Of a DNA stretch of 64,000 nt, positions 8,340 through 18,000 are shown in pieces. The stretch covers positions 1 through 64,000 of the forward strand of contig PMSM01000010.1 of the NCBI GenBank assembly GCA_003168335.1, given 5' to 3'. The DNA comes from Blastocatellia bacterium. Lineage in GTDB: Bacteria; Acidobacteriota; Blastocatellia; Pyrinomonadales; Pyrinomonadaceae. Both the position numbers and the translations under genes were made by a program. Positions within the stretch are counted from its first letter, which is position 1. The number at the start of each line of letters is the position of its first letter. The notes below the pieces were generated by a model. The model ran no database searches and was not told the origin of the DNA. It worked only from the letters and a program-made list of their open reading frames with translations.

Positions 8340-11303
8340 TCAAAAATTCATGTGCTTGAGAACAAGTTCTTTACCTTTTTCTTTGCCCTGGTAAACGACG
8401 AGATCGCCCTGGCCTCTAACGGTGGTCTGTTTCCTGTCGCTGTCGGTTTCAGCCTTAGGCAGAGGCGATTCATGTTTCGTCAAAAACGACGAAATAGTTT
8501 CAATCTGGGCGGGGTTCTTGATTTCGAAATCAGTCCTGGCGGCGTCTTTACAGATCTTTTCGAGATCAGGAATCGGCTGTGCCGCCCAGATTATTGACAT
8601 ATATTCGGAACCTGGAGTGGTGTCAAATTTGATCTTGGCTTCCATTCTTTGATTAGCCCCGAGAGTAGATGACCCGGCATTGTTCTCTGGGGCTGGAAAC
8701 AAGACATACCAGCTGGTGCGATTGTTGGCGTCAACGCCCCTATCCAGCAGGTAAAGCGATCCTGATTGCTCTGGAGTCAAAACAAACAGGAACCTATCTC
8801 CATTGCGAAAACGTTCATTGCCCGTGAAGCGCTCATCTTCCGCGCTGTTACTCTTCCCAGCGGGTGTTAAGAAGTAGGTAAAGACACGTGGCGACGCGGC
8901 GGTGGCATCGCTAATTGAGTTCGTTTTCTTGATTGGCTCAACCTTGATGAAATTTCGAGCCAGGAAAAACCCGCCCGTCAGAACAACGACCAGGGCCGCG
9001 GCAACGGCGAGCCAGCGCACGGTTTTTCCGGATTGAGATTTCGTCCGGCCCAGCTTTGCCGGCACTTCAGCGTTGCCAATTTCGTCGTTGTAGAGGTTAT
9101 AGATGTGGACGCGATCGCCATGCTTGACGACAGCTTCGCCCAAGTCGTGCAGGTCTTTCTTCCAGCGGCCAAGTTGCCCAAGATCGTCGGCCACTCGCTT
9201 TGAAAGAAGGATGTGTCCCGCATCGCCACAATCCATGACGCGCTGGGCCATGTTGATGCCGCCACCAGATATGTTCAAGTTCTCGTTGACATCATTGATA
9301 CGATGGACGAGCCCGCTGTTCACGCCCATCCGCAGCTTGATGCCGGGATGTTCGCGGAGCGACCTACTAACTTCCACGGCGCAGCGCACTGGAGATTCGG
9401 GATCACGAAAAAAACTCAGAGCCATCCCGTCACCTGTAGGTAAGCTCAGCAACTCGCCGGCGCCTTGAGCGTTTTGAAACTCCTGCGTGCCGCGCACAAT
9501 GTCCTTTAGTTCCTTCAGACGATCGCTCTGTTCGTCGATCAGCATGCTCGAATAGCTCACGATATCCATGAACAGCACATGAGCAGTCTGCAGTGTCGGC
9601 GACTGAGCCGATTCCGGGGGCGTTTCCGGTCGCTGAAACTTTGCCGGCAACTCCGGGTTTCCGACTTCCTCCGTGTAAAGGTTGTATACGTGGACGCGAA
9701 CAAGATGTTTGACCTCGACTTCACCCAGATCGTGAAGAGCTGTCGACCATCGGCTCAACTGGCTGAGATCATCGGCGTCTCTCTTGGAAACGATTATGTG
9801 GCCCGCATCACCGCAGTCCATCACGCGCTGCGCCATGTTGATGCCGCCGCCGGCGACATTCATATTCGCGTTGATGTCCTCGATGCGATAGACCAACCCG
9901 CTATTCACCCCCATACGCAAACGGATCTTAGGATGAGTTTTCAGCTCTTTAGCGATCTCGACCGCACACCGAACGGGGGCTTCCGGATCGCCGAAGAAGC
10001 TCAGGGCCATGCCATCGCCGGTGGGCAAGCGCAGTAGTTGACCGGCCGCTTGCGCGCGTTGGAACTCCGGCGTATTGCGCACAATTTCCTGAAGCTCCAC
10101 GAGGCGTTCGCTTTGCTCGTCGATCAGCAGCTTTGAATAGCCGACGATATCCGAGAAAAGCACGTGGGCCGTTTCCAGCGAGGCCGGCTCCCCTTTGGCT
10201 CGTACTGGAATCGTTGGCGGCAACTGTTTCTTCCTGGAGGCGTCTGCCGCCTTCCCTTCAGGCATGTCTCTGGTGGTTACTTCGCCCGCGTCGTACTCGG
10301 CATTCAGCGCCCGGCCGAGCTGTTCTCCAAAGTCCTGTGCCCGTTGAAAGCGATCCTCGGGGTCAAAACTGAGCGCCTTGAGAATAATCTCCTGAGCTTC
10401 TTCCGGCAGGCTCGGCCGCAAATCCGCCGGCTTAACGCGCACACCTGCACGCTGCATATCGAGAAGCTGATATATCGAGTCGGGGGTAAACGGCTTCCGT
10501 CCCGTTACCATCTCATAAGCGATTACTCCGAGCGCATAAATATCACTCGTCGCAGTCAAGGGCCTCGCACTGAACTGTTCCGGAGACATATAGCCGATGG
10601 TGCCGGCGGTCATGCCCGTCGCGGTACTTTGCCCAGAGACCGAGTTCCTAACCTTCGCAATTCCAAAATCGATGATCTTTACCTGCCGCTCGCCCGATTT
10701 GGTCGTGCGCAGCATGATGTTTTCCGGCTTCAGATCGCGGTGCAGAATGCCAGAGTCATGCGCGGCAGTGACGCTGCGTCCGACTTGTCTAATGATGTCG
10801 GCGGCCTCTGCAAGGTCGATTCCCTCGGGCTTGATAAGAGCGCGCAATGTCGAGCCGTCAACATATTGCATGACGAGATAAGGAGAGCCATCGTCAAGCG
10901 TTCCGGCATCGAAAATTCCCACGATTCCTGGATCGTCGAGCCGAGTCATGGATTCAATTTCCCGCTGAAACCTCCCAATAACCAACTCGTTTCTCAGCCC
11001 CTCTTCCAGCAGCACTTTTACGACCACCGGCCGCGAATGCAACTCCGGTTTGTCGCGCGCCAGATACACTGCTCCCATTCCGCCACGTCCCAACTGGCGC
11101 TCAATCAGATAACGTCCTCCCAGCTTCATGCCGATCAAACTTGGCTTGGCCGGAGCTGTGGGCCGCGTTGGCTGTTTGGGTTGATCGCCGCCGGGGGGAT
11201 CGTGTTCGGCGTCCAGAGGCATGATTCGTCTGTAGGCTAACTTAGGATCAGGATTCGAGCGTCTTTGCGCGCAGAGTCTATGACAGATTTCCGTCTTTGT
11301 CAC
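8340..11303 (-). CDS. Transmembrane Ser/Thr protein kinase with two tandem class III cyclase-like domains and DUF4384-like outer domain
   Basis: 987 residues from a GTG that directly abuts the stop of the upstream caspase gene; an ATG at 11222 is an alternative and leaves all domains intact. Kinase domain about 62-335: glycine loop GRGGMGAVY, catalytic Lys96 (VVVKVL), HRDLKPEN (188-195), DFG (212-214), SPE (240-242). Two cyclase-like domains follow (about 378-545 and 573-745), about 70% alike by eye. Both keep the two metal aspartates (SDI/MDI at 385/580 and GDG at 430/625) and the Asn/Arg pair (INMAQR), but the usual substrate Lys before GDG is replaced by LPT. A membrane helix spans about 763-782, and residues 800-987 resemble DUF4384 (SLYLLDRG, VLFPAPENN). 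Topology would put kinase and cyclases inside and the last domain outside. Confidence 0.88.
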   Translation of the reverse strand: MTKTEICHRLCAQRRSNPDPKLAYRRIMPLDAEHDPPGGDQPKQPTRPTAPAKPSLIGMKLGGRYLIERQLGRGGMGAVYLARDKPELHSRPVVVKVLLEEGLRNELVIGRFQREIESMTRLDDPGIVGIFDAGTLDDGSPYLVMQYVDGSTLRALIKPEGIDLAEAADIIRQVGRSVTAAHDSGILHRDLKPENIMLRTTKSGERQVKIIDFGIAKVRNSVSGQSTATGMTAGTIGYMSPEQFSARPLTATSDIYALGVIAYEMVTGRKPFTPDSIYQLLDMQRAGVRVKPADLRPSLPEEAQEIILKALSFDPEDRFQRAQDFGEQLGRALNAEYDAGEVTTRDMPEGKAADASRKKQLPPTIPVRAKGEPASLETAHVLFSDIVGYSKLLIDEQSERLVELQEIVRNTPEFQRAQAAGQLLRLPTGDGMALSFFGDPEAPVRCAVEIAKELKTHPKIRLRMGVNSGLVYRIEDINANMNVAGGGINMAQRVMDCGDAGHIIVSKRDADDLSQLSRWSTALHDLGEVEVKHLVRVHVYNLYTEEVGNPELPAKFQRPETPPESAQSPTLQTAHVLFMDIVSYSSMLIDEQSDRLKELKDIVRGTQEFQNAQGAGELLSLPTGDGMALSFFRDPESPVRCAVEVSRSLREHPGIKLRMGVNSGLVHRINDVNENLNISGGGINMAQRVMDCGDAGHILLSKRVADDLGQLGRWKKDLHDLGEAVVKHGDRVHIYNLYNDEIGNAEVPAKLGRTKSQSGKTVRWLAVAAALVVVLTGGFFLARNFIKVEPIKKTNSISDATAASPRVFTYFLTPAGKSNSAEDERFTGNERFRNGDRFLFVLTPEQSGSLYLLDRGVDANNRTSWYVLFPAPENNAGSSTLGANQRMEAKIKFDTTPGSEYMSIIWAAQPIPDLEKICKDAARTDFEIKNPAQIETISSFLTKHESPLPKAETDSDRKQTTVRGQGDLVVYQGKEKGKELVLKHMNF

Positions 11304-14300
11304 TCACGGTTTCGCTACGATCAGAGGCTGAACGTCGGCCTCGCGGCGATAGAATACTCTCGGTTGCTGTACCTTTGCTTTCTCCGCAACTTCTACTTCC
11401 TCCAGCGCCTTGCCATGTTTCTTAGCCAGCTGCTCAACCTGCGCTTGTCTCAGTCGTGGCACCGCTTGCGTTGCGTAGTCGAACCATTCCCTAAGCAACA
11501 CCTGGCCATCTTTCGGCGCTTGATCTGCTGCTCCGGTTTTCAACCCCTCTTCGATCAACGCGTAAGTCAGATAGCTATGCTTTAAAGCCTCCGACTCATA
11601 AGCCAGCTCGACGTTTTGCGAGGCAGTGAGGACATACATTCCCTTCTCATATGCCAGTTGGGCCAGTCCCTTAGTGTTCATCGGGCCGCGCCGCTTCTCT
11701 TTCGCCTCTAAAGCCTGCCCGGAATTACAGGCGTCAATTACCAGCAGCAGTTGCCCGGCATCAATTCCGCGAAAAGCTTCCTCCAGCTCAAGGTCGGAAA
11801 CGCTGTGCGCCAGAATAATTTCTAACCCCGCCGCTCGAAGTTGCGCGCGCGCGCCCGTGAAACCCAGATCATGCGGGATGAGATAGAACCTGTCTTTCTG
11901 TGCCGTGCCGTGACCAGAGAAGTAGACGATCGCGCCGTCCTCAGGCTGTACCGCCCCGGCAAATGTTTTCAGCGCCGCAAGGATATTAGCTTTCGTCGCC
12001 TCTTGATCGAACAATCGAGTCACTTCAACGCGCTGATAACGACCAACCTTCTCCTGCTGGCGTTTGATTTCGTCGGCGAAGTCCTGGGCGTCACTAACTG
12101 TGTAATTGAGGTTGTACCGCGGATTGGCGTATTGGCCAACGCCGATTGCCAGGACATACAGTACGCCTGCTCGCTGCAAATTCTCAGCTCCGCTGAGGGT
12201 TAGCACGGCATCGCTGCTTTTGATGTTATCGCGATTGAATGCATAGGCCGTCAGACGATTCTCTCCCGCGACAATCGGAATCGTTGCCACCAAAGTCGCG
12301 CTCGATTTTCCTTGCAGCACATCGCCGCTCCAAACTTTCACCAGCGACCCGTTGCGAAACAACCGCACATCCTGCGCGCCGCTGTCTGTCCTCTGCCTTT
12401 CATTAGCGGGAGCGGCTGTGACTTCCACCTGAACCGTGATTTCACGTTGCGCAATGGCAGAATTTGGCGTGCCGGCGTTTGCCTCTGTCAGCCGGACGAC
12501 TGGCTGTCGAATGTCTTTGTGCGCGATGCTCACTTCAGACTGTGGATGCTCACCGGCCATGATTTCGGCGAGCAGATCAGGATGGTAGAAGTCGGAGAAG
12601 AAGGCTTCCACCGGTGCGACATCAGCCGTGTTTTGCGTAAAGCGCCAGAGCACTTGCGCCCATGCTCCCGCCGAACCGTCAAATAACCCGCCGGGCGCCA
12701 CCACTAACCAATCCCGTTCATCAACAGCGACCAGCCGGGCGAGTTCGTCACCCTTCGCCACGTCAAGAAGTTCAATCGAGTTGTTCTCTGCGCTCGCGAT
12801 CAAGACTTGTCCGTCGTGACTGAAAAAGCTGGAGCGCACCCAAACGCCGTGATCTTGTGCGATCGTGCGCAGTTCGGTTTTAGTCTCAATATCGAGTAGC
12901 TTGATGGCCCGTTGATTCTGTGCCACGGACAAGTTGATCGCCAGGGTGCTTCCATTCGGACTGAACACAATCGCCTCTGGAGAGTACCCGCGTTCGGTCT
13001 TAAGCTCCTGTGTTGTTCCCGTGTCGATGTTCCAGAGCCGAACCCTGACTCCCAATTCCTCTCCTTTTGCGGCAACAACTCGAGCTAGAGTTTTTCCATC
13101 GGAGCTGAAAGCGACGTGGTAAGAGTAGCTGCTGCTTCCTGGCGCGCCGCCGCCACCCTCAAGTCCGAAGTCATCGAAGTCGCGGATCTTTGCTGAGCCG
13201 TCGAACTGCCAAAGCTCAATTGTTTGCCCTTTCTCTCGCGCGACCGCTCGCGCGAAGGCGTTGCCCGCTGGACTGAAGACGATCCCCGGACGGCCTGAGA
13301 AAGTGTCGGCCTGGTTATGATCGCCTCCCAGGGAACGCAACGCGCGCCCTGTGGCAGCGTCCCAATATTTCAGGCCGCGTTTGCTATCAGGCACCAGTCC
13401 GGAACCATGCCAGGTCACGAGCATCTGCGCGTCGGCGCTGAAGGCAACTGCACTCACTTCCGAAAAGGCGTCGCCCTTGAAACCATATAGCCGCTGACCA
13501 GTCTCTATGTCCCAAACGGTAAGTTCACCTTCTGCCTCGTGACCACCGCCGGCCGCCAAACGCTGACTGTCAGGGCTGAAGGCTAGGCTGTGGACTCGCT
13601 GTTGGCCGTGATCAGGCAAAGCCAGCGGCTCTTTACCGGCGCTCAAATCCCACAACAGCACTTGTCCGGTGGTGCTGCCGGTGGCCAGATACTTCCCGTT
13701 GGGACTCACGGCCACAGCCGCGGCATCCTGTGACCGCTTGCGAAGTTCGCCGACTTGTCGCCCGGTCGCAACTTCCCAGAGATAGACCGTCGCACCCCAC
13801 GAGTTAGCCAACAATCGCCCATCGGCGCTGAACGCGACTTTCGACGAACCTCCCGGCAGACTTCGTATGACCCGACTCGTCGTTAGATCCCAAAGCGTGG
13901 TTTCGTTCCCCTCACTGCCGACGGCCAGCGTACGCCCGTCGGGGCTGAACGCTAACGACTCGCCACCAGTCTTGAGCGTGCGCAGAAGCTTTCCATTGCT
14001 TACGTCCCAGAGCTTAAGCGAATAGATGTCAGCGGTGGCAAGCGTCTGCCCGTCAGCAGTGAAAGCAATGACATTTGCCCCGAGATCATGTCCGCCGAGC
14101 ACTGCGCGCACTTTGCCGGTCTTAACTTCCCAGAGACGAACTCCAGGGTCCGAGCCTGCGTGCTTGCCTGTGGCGGCGGCTAAAACCGCTCCGTCAGGAC
14201 TGAAAGCAAGATGGTCCGGGATTTGGCCAGGGGCGCTGAGAACGCTGACGACCTGGCCGCTGTCTATGTCCAGCAGACTAATTTTGTCGAGTGTGAAACC

Positions 14301-14765
14301 GCTCACGAAAGCGAGCGTCTTACCGTCAGAAGTCAAAGTGGCGGCGCCCTCTGCCTCGGGAATCTTTATCGCCTGCCCCGTGTTGACGTCCCAGAGCCTG
14401 ACCCCTTTGGTGGAAGACAACAGCCTGCCATTAGCGCTTAAACTAATCGCGTTCTGATTAGCCAAGCTCCCCTTGTTCAGCAGAGAGCGGACCTGTCGGC
14501 CCGTTCTGACGTCCCACACCACCACCGGTCCGTCGCCGCCGCCGCTGACGACGTATCTGTCGTCGGCACTAAAAGCGACGGCGGCAACCGAATTGGCGTG
14601 ACCAGTTTGGACGATGAGTTCTGGCCTCTGCGCGAAGGTCAGATTAAGGGTGACTAAAACTAACAGGAATGTCGGTAGTAAAAGAACCGACCGAGAGCGC
14701 AGCAAGCGGCTCCATTCTCGCTTGGAAACATATGCTTCACGAATTCGCTTCATGAGACGTGACAT
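11304..14765 (-). CDS. Exported WD40-repeat caspase-like protease (peptidase C14)
   Basis: 1153 residues. An N-terminal hydrophobic segment (VLLLPTFLLVLVTLNLTFA) precedes LIVQTGHAN and about fourteen WD40 blades (up to about residue 690), enough for two seven-bladed propellers. A linker with VRLFRNGSLVKVW and NRLTAYAFNRDNIKS leads into a caspase-like domain (about 865-1095) with catalytic His952 in YFSGHGTA and Cys1013 in IDACNSGQAL. The end (PRVFYRREADVQPLIV) is shared with two paralogs here. The ATG overlaps the end of the cyclic-nucleotide-binding ORF by 29 bases, and the stop touches the GTG of the kinase gene, so the genes are probably translationally coupled. Substrates are unknown; caspase-like enzymes cut after Arg/Lys or Asp depending on family. 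Confidence 0.88.
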   Translation of the reverse strand: MSRLMKRIREAYVSKREWSRLLRSRSVLLLPTFLLVLVTLNLTFAQRPELIVQTGHANSVAAVAFSADDRYVVSGGGDGPVVVWDVRTGRQVRSLLNKGSLANQNAISLSANGRLLSSTKGVRLWDVNTGQAIKIPEAEGAATLTSDGKTLAFVSGFTLDKISLLDIDSGQVVSVLSAPGQIPDHLAFSPDGAVLAAATGKHAGSDPGVRLWEVKTGKVRAVLGGHDLGANVIAFTADGQTLATADIYSLKLWDVSNGKLLRTLKTGGESLAFSPDGRTLAVGSEGNETTLWDLTTSRVIRSLPGGSSKVAFSADGRLLANSWGATVYLWEVATGRQVGELRKRSQDAAAVAVSPNGKYLATGSTTGQVLLWDLSAGKEPLALPDHGQQRVHSLAFSPDSQRLAAGGGHEAEGELTVWDIETGQRLYGFKGDAFSEVSAVAFSADAQMLVTWHGSGLVPDSKRGLKYWDAATGRALRSLGGDHNQADTFSGRPGIVFSPAGNAFARAVAREKGQTIELWQFDGSAKIRDFDDFGLEGGGGAPGSSSYSYHVAFSSDGKTLARVVAAKGEELGVRVRLWNIDTGTTQELKTERGYSPEAIVFSPNGSTLAINLSVAQNQRAIKLLDIETKTELRTIAQDHGVWVRSSFFSHDGQVLIASAENNSIELLDVAKGDELARLVAVDERDWLVVAPGGLFDGSAGAWAQVLWRFTQNTADVAPVEAFFSDFYHPDLLAEIMAGEHPQSEVSIAHKDIRQPVVRLTEANAGTPNSAIAQREITVQVEVTAAPANERQRTDSGAQDVRLFRNGSLVKVWSGDVLQGKSSATLVATIPIVAGENRLTAYAFNRDNIKSSDAVLTLSGAENLQRAGVLYVLAIGVGQYANPRYNLNYTVSDAQDFADEIKRQQEKVGRYQRVEVTRLFDQEATKANILAALKTFAGAVQPEDGAIVYFSGHGTAQKDRFYLIPHDLGFTGARAQLRAAGLEIILAHSVSDLELEEAFRGIDAGQLLLVIDACNSGQALEAKEKRRGPMNTKGLAQLAYEKGMYVLTASQNVELAYESEALKHSYLTYALIEEGLKTGAADQAPKDGQVLLREWFDYATQAVPRLRQAQVEQLAKKHGKALEEVEVAEKAKVQQPRVFYRREADVQPLIVAKP

Positions 14766-15054
14766 TCGTCAGCTTCTCCACGACGTCTGTGCTAATAACT
14801 TTCTGCAGAGCAAAACTCATGCTCGGATTACTCTTTAGTAGTTGTTTCAAGTTCGCCTTTGACCATATCAGATATTTTGTTGGCTCAGTTGCTCTGACCG
14901 TAGCCGTCGCAACCCCTCCCTTTATGAAACTGATCTCGCCGATAAAGTCTCCGTCCTTTAGTTCAGTTATCTTTCGGCCGCCCGCTTCCACACCGGCAAT
15001 CCCGTTATAGATCAACATCACCGGATCCGTCTCCTCTTTTTCGCGGATGAGCAC
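14737..15054 (-). CDS. Cyclic-nucleotide-binding-domain protein (start uncertain)
   Basis: From a GTG at 15054 this gives 105 residues with a cNMP-binding fold: GEVLIREKEETDPVMLIYNG, then GRKITELKDGDFIGEISFI, then ATATVRATEPTKYL and a C-terminal helix. DGDFIGEISF is the phosphate-binding cassette region; the usual Arg-Thr/Ala pair is not clear. The first strand and helix of the domain (IKIFFSVAVIDRRQW) are encoded further upstream in the same frame, to about 15120, but that stretch has no ATG, GTG or TTG and overlaps the end of the preceding caspase gene in another frame; the frame closes at 15151-15153. So either a short form starts at 15054, or a -1 frameshift joins it to the caspase, or the gene is damaged. 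It may sense a nucleotide made by the downstream kinase/cyclase protein. Confidence 0.6.
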   Translation of the reverse strand: MLIREKEETDPVMLIYNGIAGVEAGGRKITELKDGDFIGEISFIKGGVATATVRATEPTKYLIWSKANLKQLLKSNPSMSFALQKVISTDVVEKLTNVTSHEANS

Positions 15055-15092
15055 TTCGCCTTTGTCGGCCGCGGCCCATTGCCGCCGGTCTA

Positions 15093-18000
15093 TTACGGCG
15101 ACGCTGAAGAATATCTTGATAACACAACTTCCGGCTTCTTCCTGGTAAAGTCAAAAAGCGACGGCTGCTGAGTCGCGCGAGATTTGTTGTCTTGCTCAAC
15201 CAGAACTTCTTCCAGTTCTTTCCGGCCCGTTGCGCGTCCGCATTCCTTTGCGGTGAGCGTTAGTTTGGGTTGCACTTCCGGCTTCACTCCGAATGTCTGC
15301 ACCGAGTTCGTCAGCACTTCCTGATATAACTTCGGCACTCGTTCTAACCCGTAACCCAACCATTCCGCCAACGTGATCGCGTTGTCCTTGTTGTGGTCTG
15401 CCTGCCGGGCTTCGATGCCGTCCCTCAATAACGCGTAGGTCAACACTCCCTGCTTCAACGTTGGATATTCCCAGGCCACATTGTCGGACTGGGTCGCCGT
15501 CAGGATTCTCATTCCTTTGTCGTATGACAACTGGCCCAGACCACGACTACCCATCGGTCCGGGCTTGAAGTCCTGACCGGTAATCGCCGCCGCTGAATGA
15601 CACGCGTCTACGATCATCACCATCTCGCCCGCATCGACATCGCGCAGCCACAATGAGAGCTCTTCGCTCGAGATGCTGTGCTGGCGGACGGTTTCGGTAA
15701 ACACCTTCCCCTTACCTGAGCCAGTGTCATAAGGAATGAAGTAGAAGTTGCCCGCGCGATCAGCATAGCCGTGACTGGAGTACATGATGAGCACTAAGTC
15801 GTCAGGGCTAGCTTTCTGTAATTGGTTCGCATTCTCAACTCCATCAAGCAATTTGCGATTCGTGTTGTTACCAGCCAGGAGTTCAAGCACGGTTCGAAAG
15901 TTGTCCTTGGTTGCCTGCTTTGCCGTCGGTACTTTTTGGCAATCCCTTGTTTCGTAATCTGATACCAGTGTGACCGGCACTACCTGCTCATACTGTCCGC
16001 CGGCTTTCAGTTGTGCTGAGATGACTGTAGACATTCGCCGCGCGTCATCGGCCGCAAATTCCAGATCGAAGTCTGCGTTCTCGTAAGCGTTCACGCCAAC
16101 CGCGATTATGTAAGCCCGGGGCTTAACGGGCTGCGCTTTTGGCAGTTTCGCAATCACCTCGCTGGGCCATTCCCATTTGGCCGTCTGGCTCTTGATGCGG
16201 TCTTCGTTGAATGCGTAGGCGCTGAACTCAATCTGTGAAGCGTCTTTGCCACGCGGCAACTTCACACGAAAAGGAGGCAGCGTCATCATGCCTGTCTTCG
16301 GATCAATCTTCACACCGGTATCTGTCTTCACTGCCGTCACCTGCTGCCAATCCTGCAGTTCTTTTGTGAGCCGCTTTTCGCTTGCCAACCTTTCATTCGA
16401 CGCAAAATCTTTCGATGTCTGTTGCAGCAACTTCCCTGCCCCATCACTCGGCCAACTGCCGACCATCTGCCCATCGCGGAACAACCGAACATCGTAAACA
16501 CCAGTCGTGCGCATGCTCTCCTTGCCATTAACCAGATACTTGCCTTCGCCTCTGCCGACTTCGACCGTGACGTTGACGCACCCTTCAGCATCAGGCAATG
16601 ACACGTTCGAGATCTTCACCGGCGGCTGGACGCGATTGAGCTTTGAGATGTCGCGAACCGGCTTGAACTCCTGGTCGCAGTTATTCAGCTTGTTGCATTT
16701 GAGCAGGCGTGGAAGCAACTGCGGCTCGTAGTAATCGCGCATGAAAACCTCGAGAGGGATGGGTTTGAGTGGGTCATCGGAAACAACCCAATGAAGACCT
16801 TGAGAGTCTTCGATCCTGTTGGTATCAAAGCGACCGTCGGGCGTAGTAACGACCCAATCGCTTTCATCAAGCGCGATCAAGCTACAAATCTCTTTGCCGG
16901 TTGCCACATTCCAGATCTTTGTCTTTCCGTCACTGCTGCCACTCGCTAGCGCTTTTCCATCTGCACTAAACGACACTGAAGTCACGCCGGCTATGTGCCC
17001 CGTAAGAGTTTCTATTTCTGCTCCGCTTGCCGCGTTCCAAAGCTTGATGGTGTTATCCACGCTTCCCGACGCCAGCGTCTTTCCGTCCGGGCTGAACGTC
17101 ACTGACGAGACACCTGAAGAGTGACCCGTCAGAGTTCTTAGTTCTTTTCCAGTTGTTGCGCTCCAAATCGTGATTGAATTGGCATCGCTTCCCGACGCTA
17201 GCGTCCTGCCATCCGGGCTGAACGCCATCGACTCGATCGGATCATAAGATACCTCTTTCGCTTTAAGACGTAATTTCCTGCCAGTTATTGTGTTCCAAAT
17301 AGTGATCATGGCGCTCTCATCGCCGCTTCCGACTGCTAATTTCGTACCATCCCCGCTGAAGGCGAGCGACCCAAAGGCAAAAGATGTCTCCGTGAAAGTT
17401 CTTAACACTGTTCCACGTATGGTGTTCCAAAGCTTGATCGAATTGTCTCCGCTAGCCGATGCCAAAGTTTTTCCATCCGCACTGAAGGCCAGCGACACTA
17501 CAGAATCAGAATGCCCGCGCAGAGTTTCTATTTCCTTGCCGCTTTCCAGGTTCCAAAGCTTGATTGTGTTTTCCGGACCTTCGGTGGCCATGGTCTTTCC
17601 GTCCGGACTGTAGACAAATACCATCTCAGAGGAAGTCTGGCCGGTGATGAGAGTTCGCAATTCCTTTCCGCCGTCGATGTTCCAAATCTTAAGCGCGGGA
17701 ACCTCGTCGCCGTTTCGCAATGACAGCGTCTGTCCATCCGGGCTGAAGGCGACCGAGCCAACGCCCGATGAATGCCCTCTGAGCAGACTCAATGCTTTTC
17801 CGCTTTCCGTGTTCCACACCCTGATCTCATTGTCAGCGCTTCCCGATGCGAAGGTCTTTCCATCCCGACTGAGGGCGAGACACTTCGCAGGACGAGGTTC
17901 CCAGCTTAGATTTCTCAATGCCTGACCACTGCCCGTGTTCCAGGTTTTCATCGCATTGTCGAAACCCGCTGATGTTAGGACCTTGCCATCTGAGTTGAAT

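Noticed and set aside
10164-11240. 358-codon plus-strand ORF
   Set aside because: Lies fully antisense to the kinase domain of the 8340-11303 gene; its translation has no domain-like pattern, while the minus-strand frame carries all kinase motifs.
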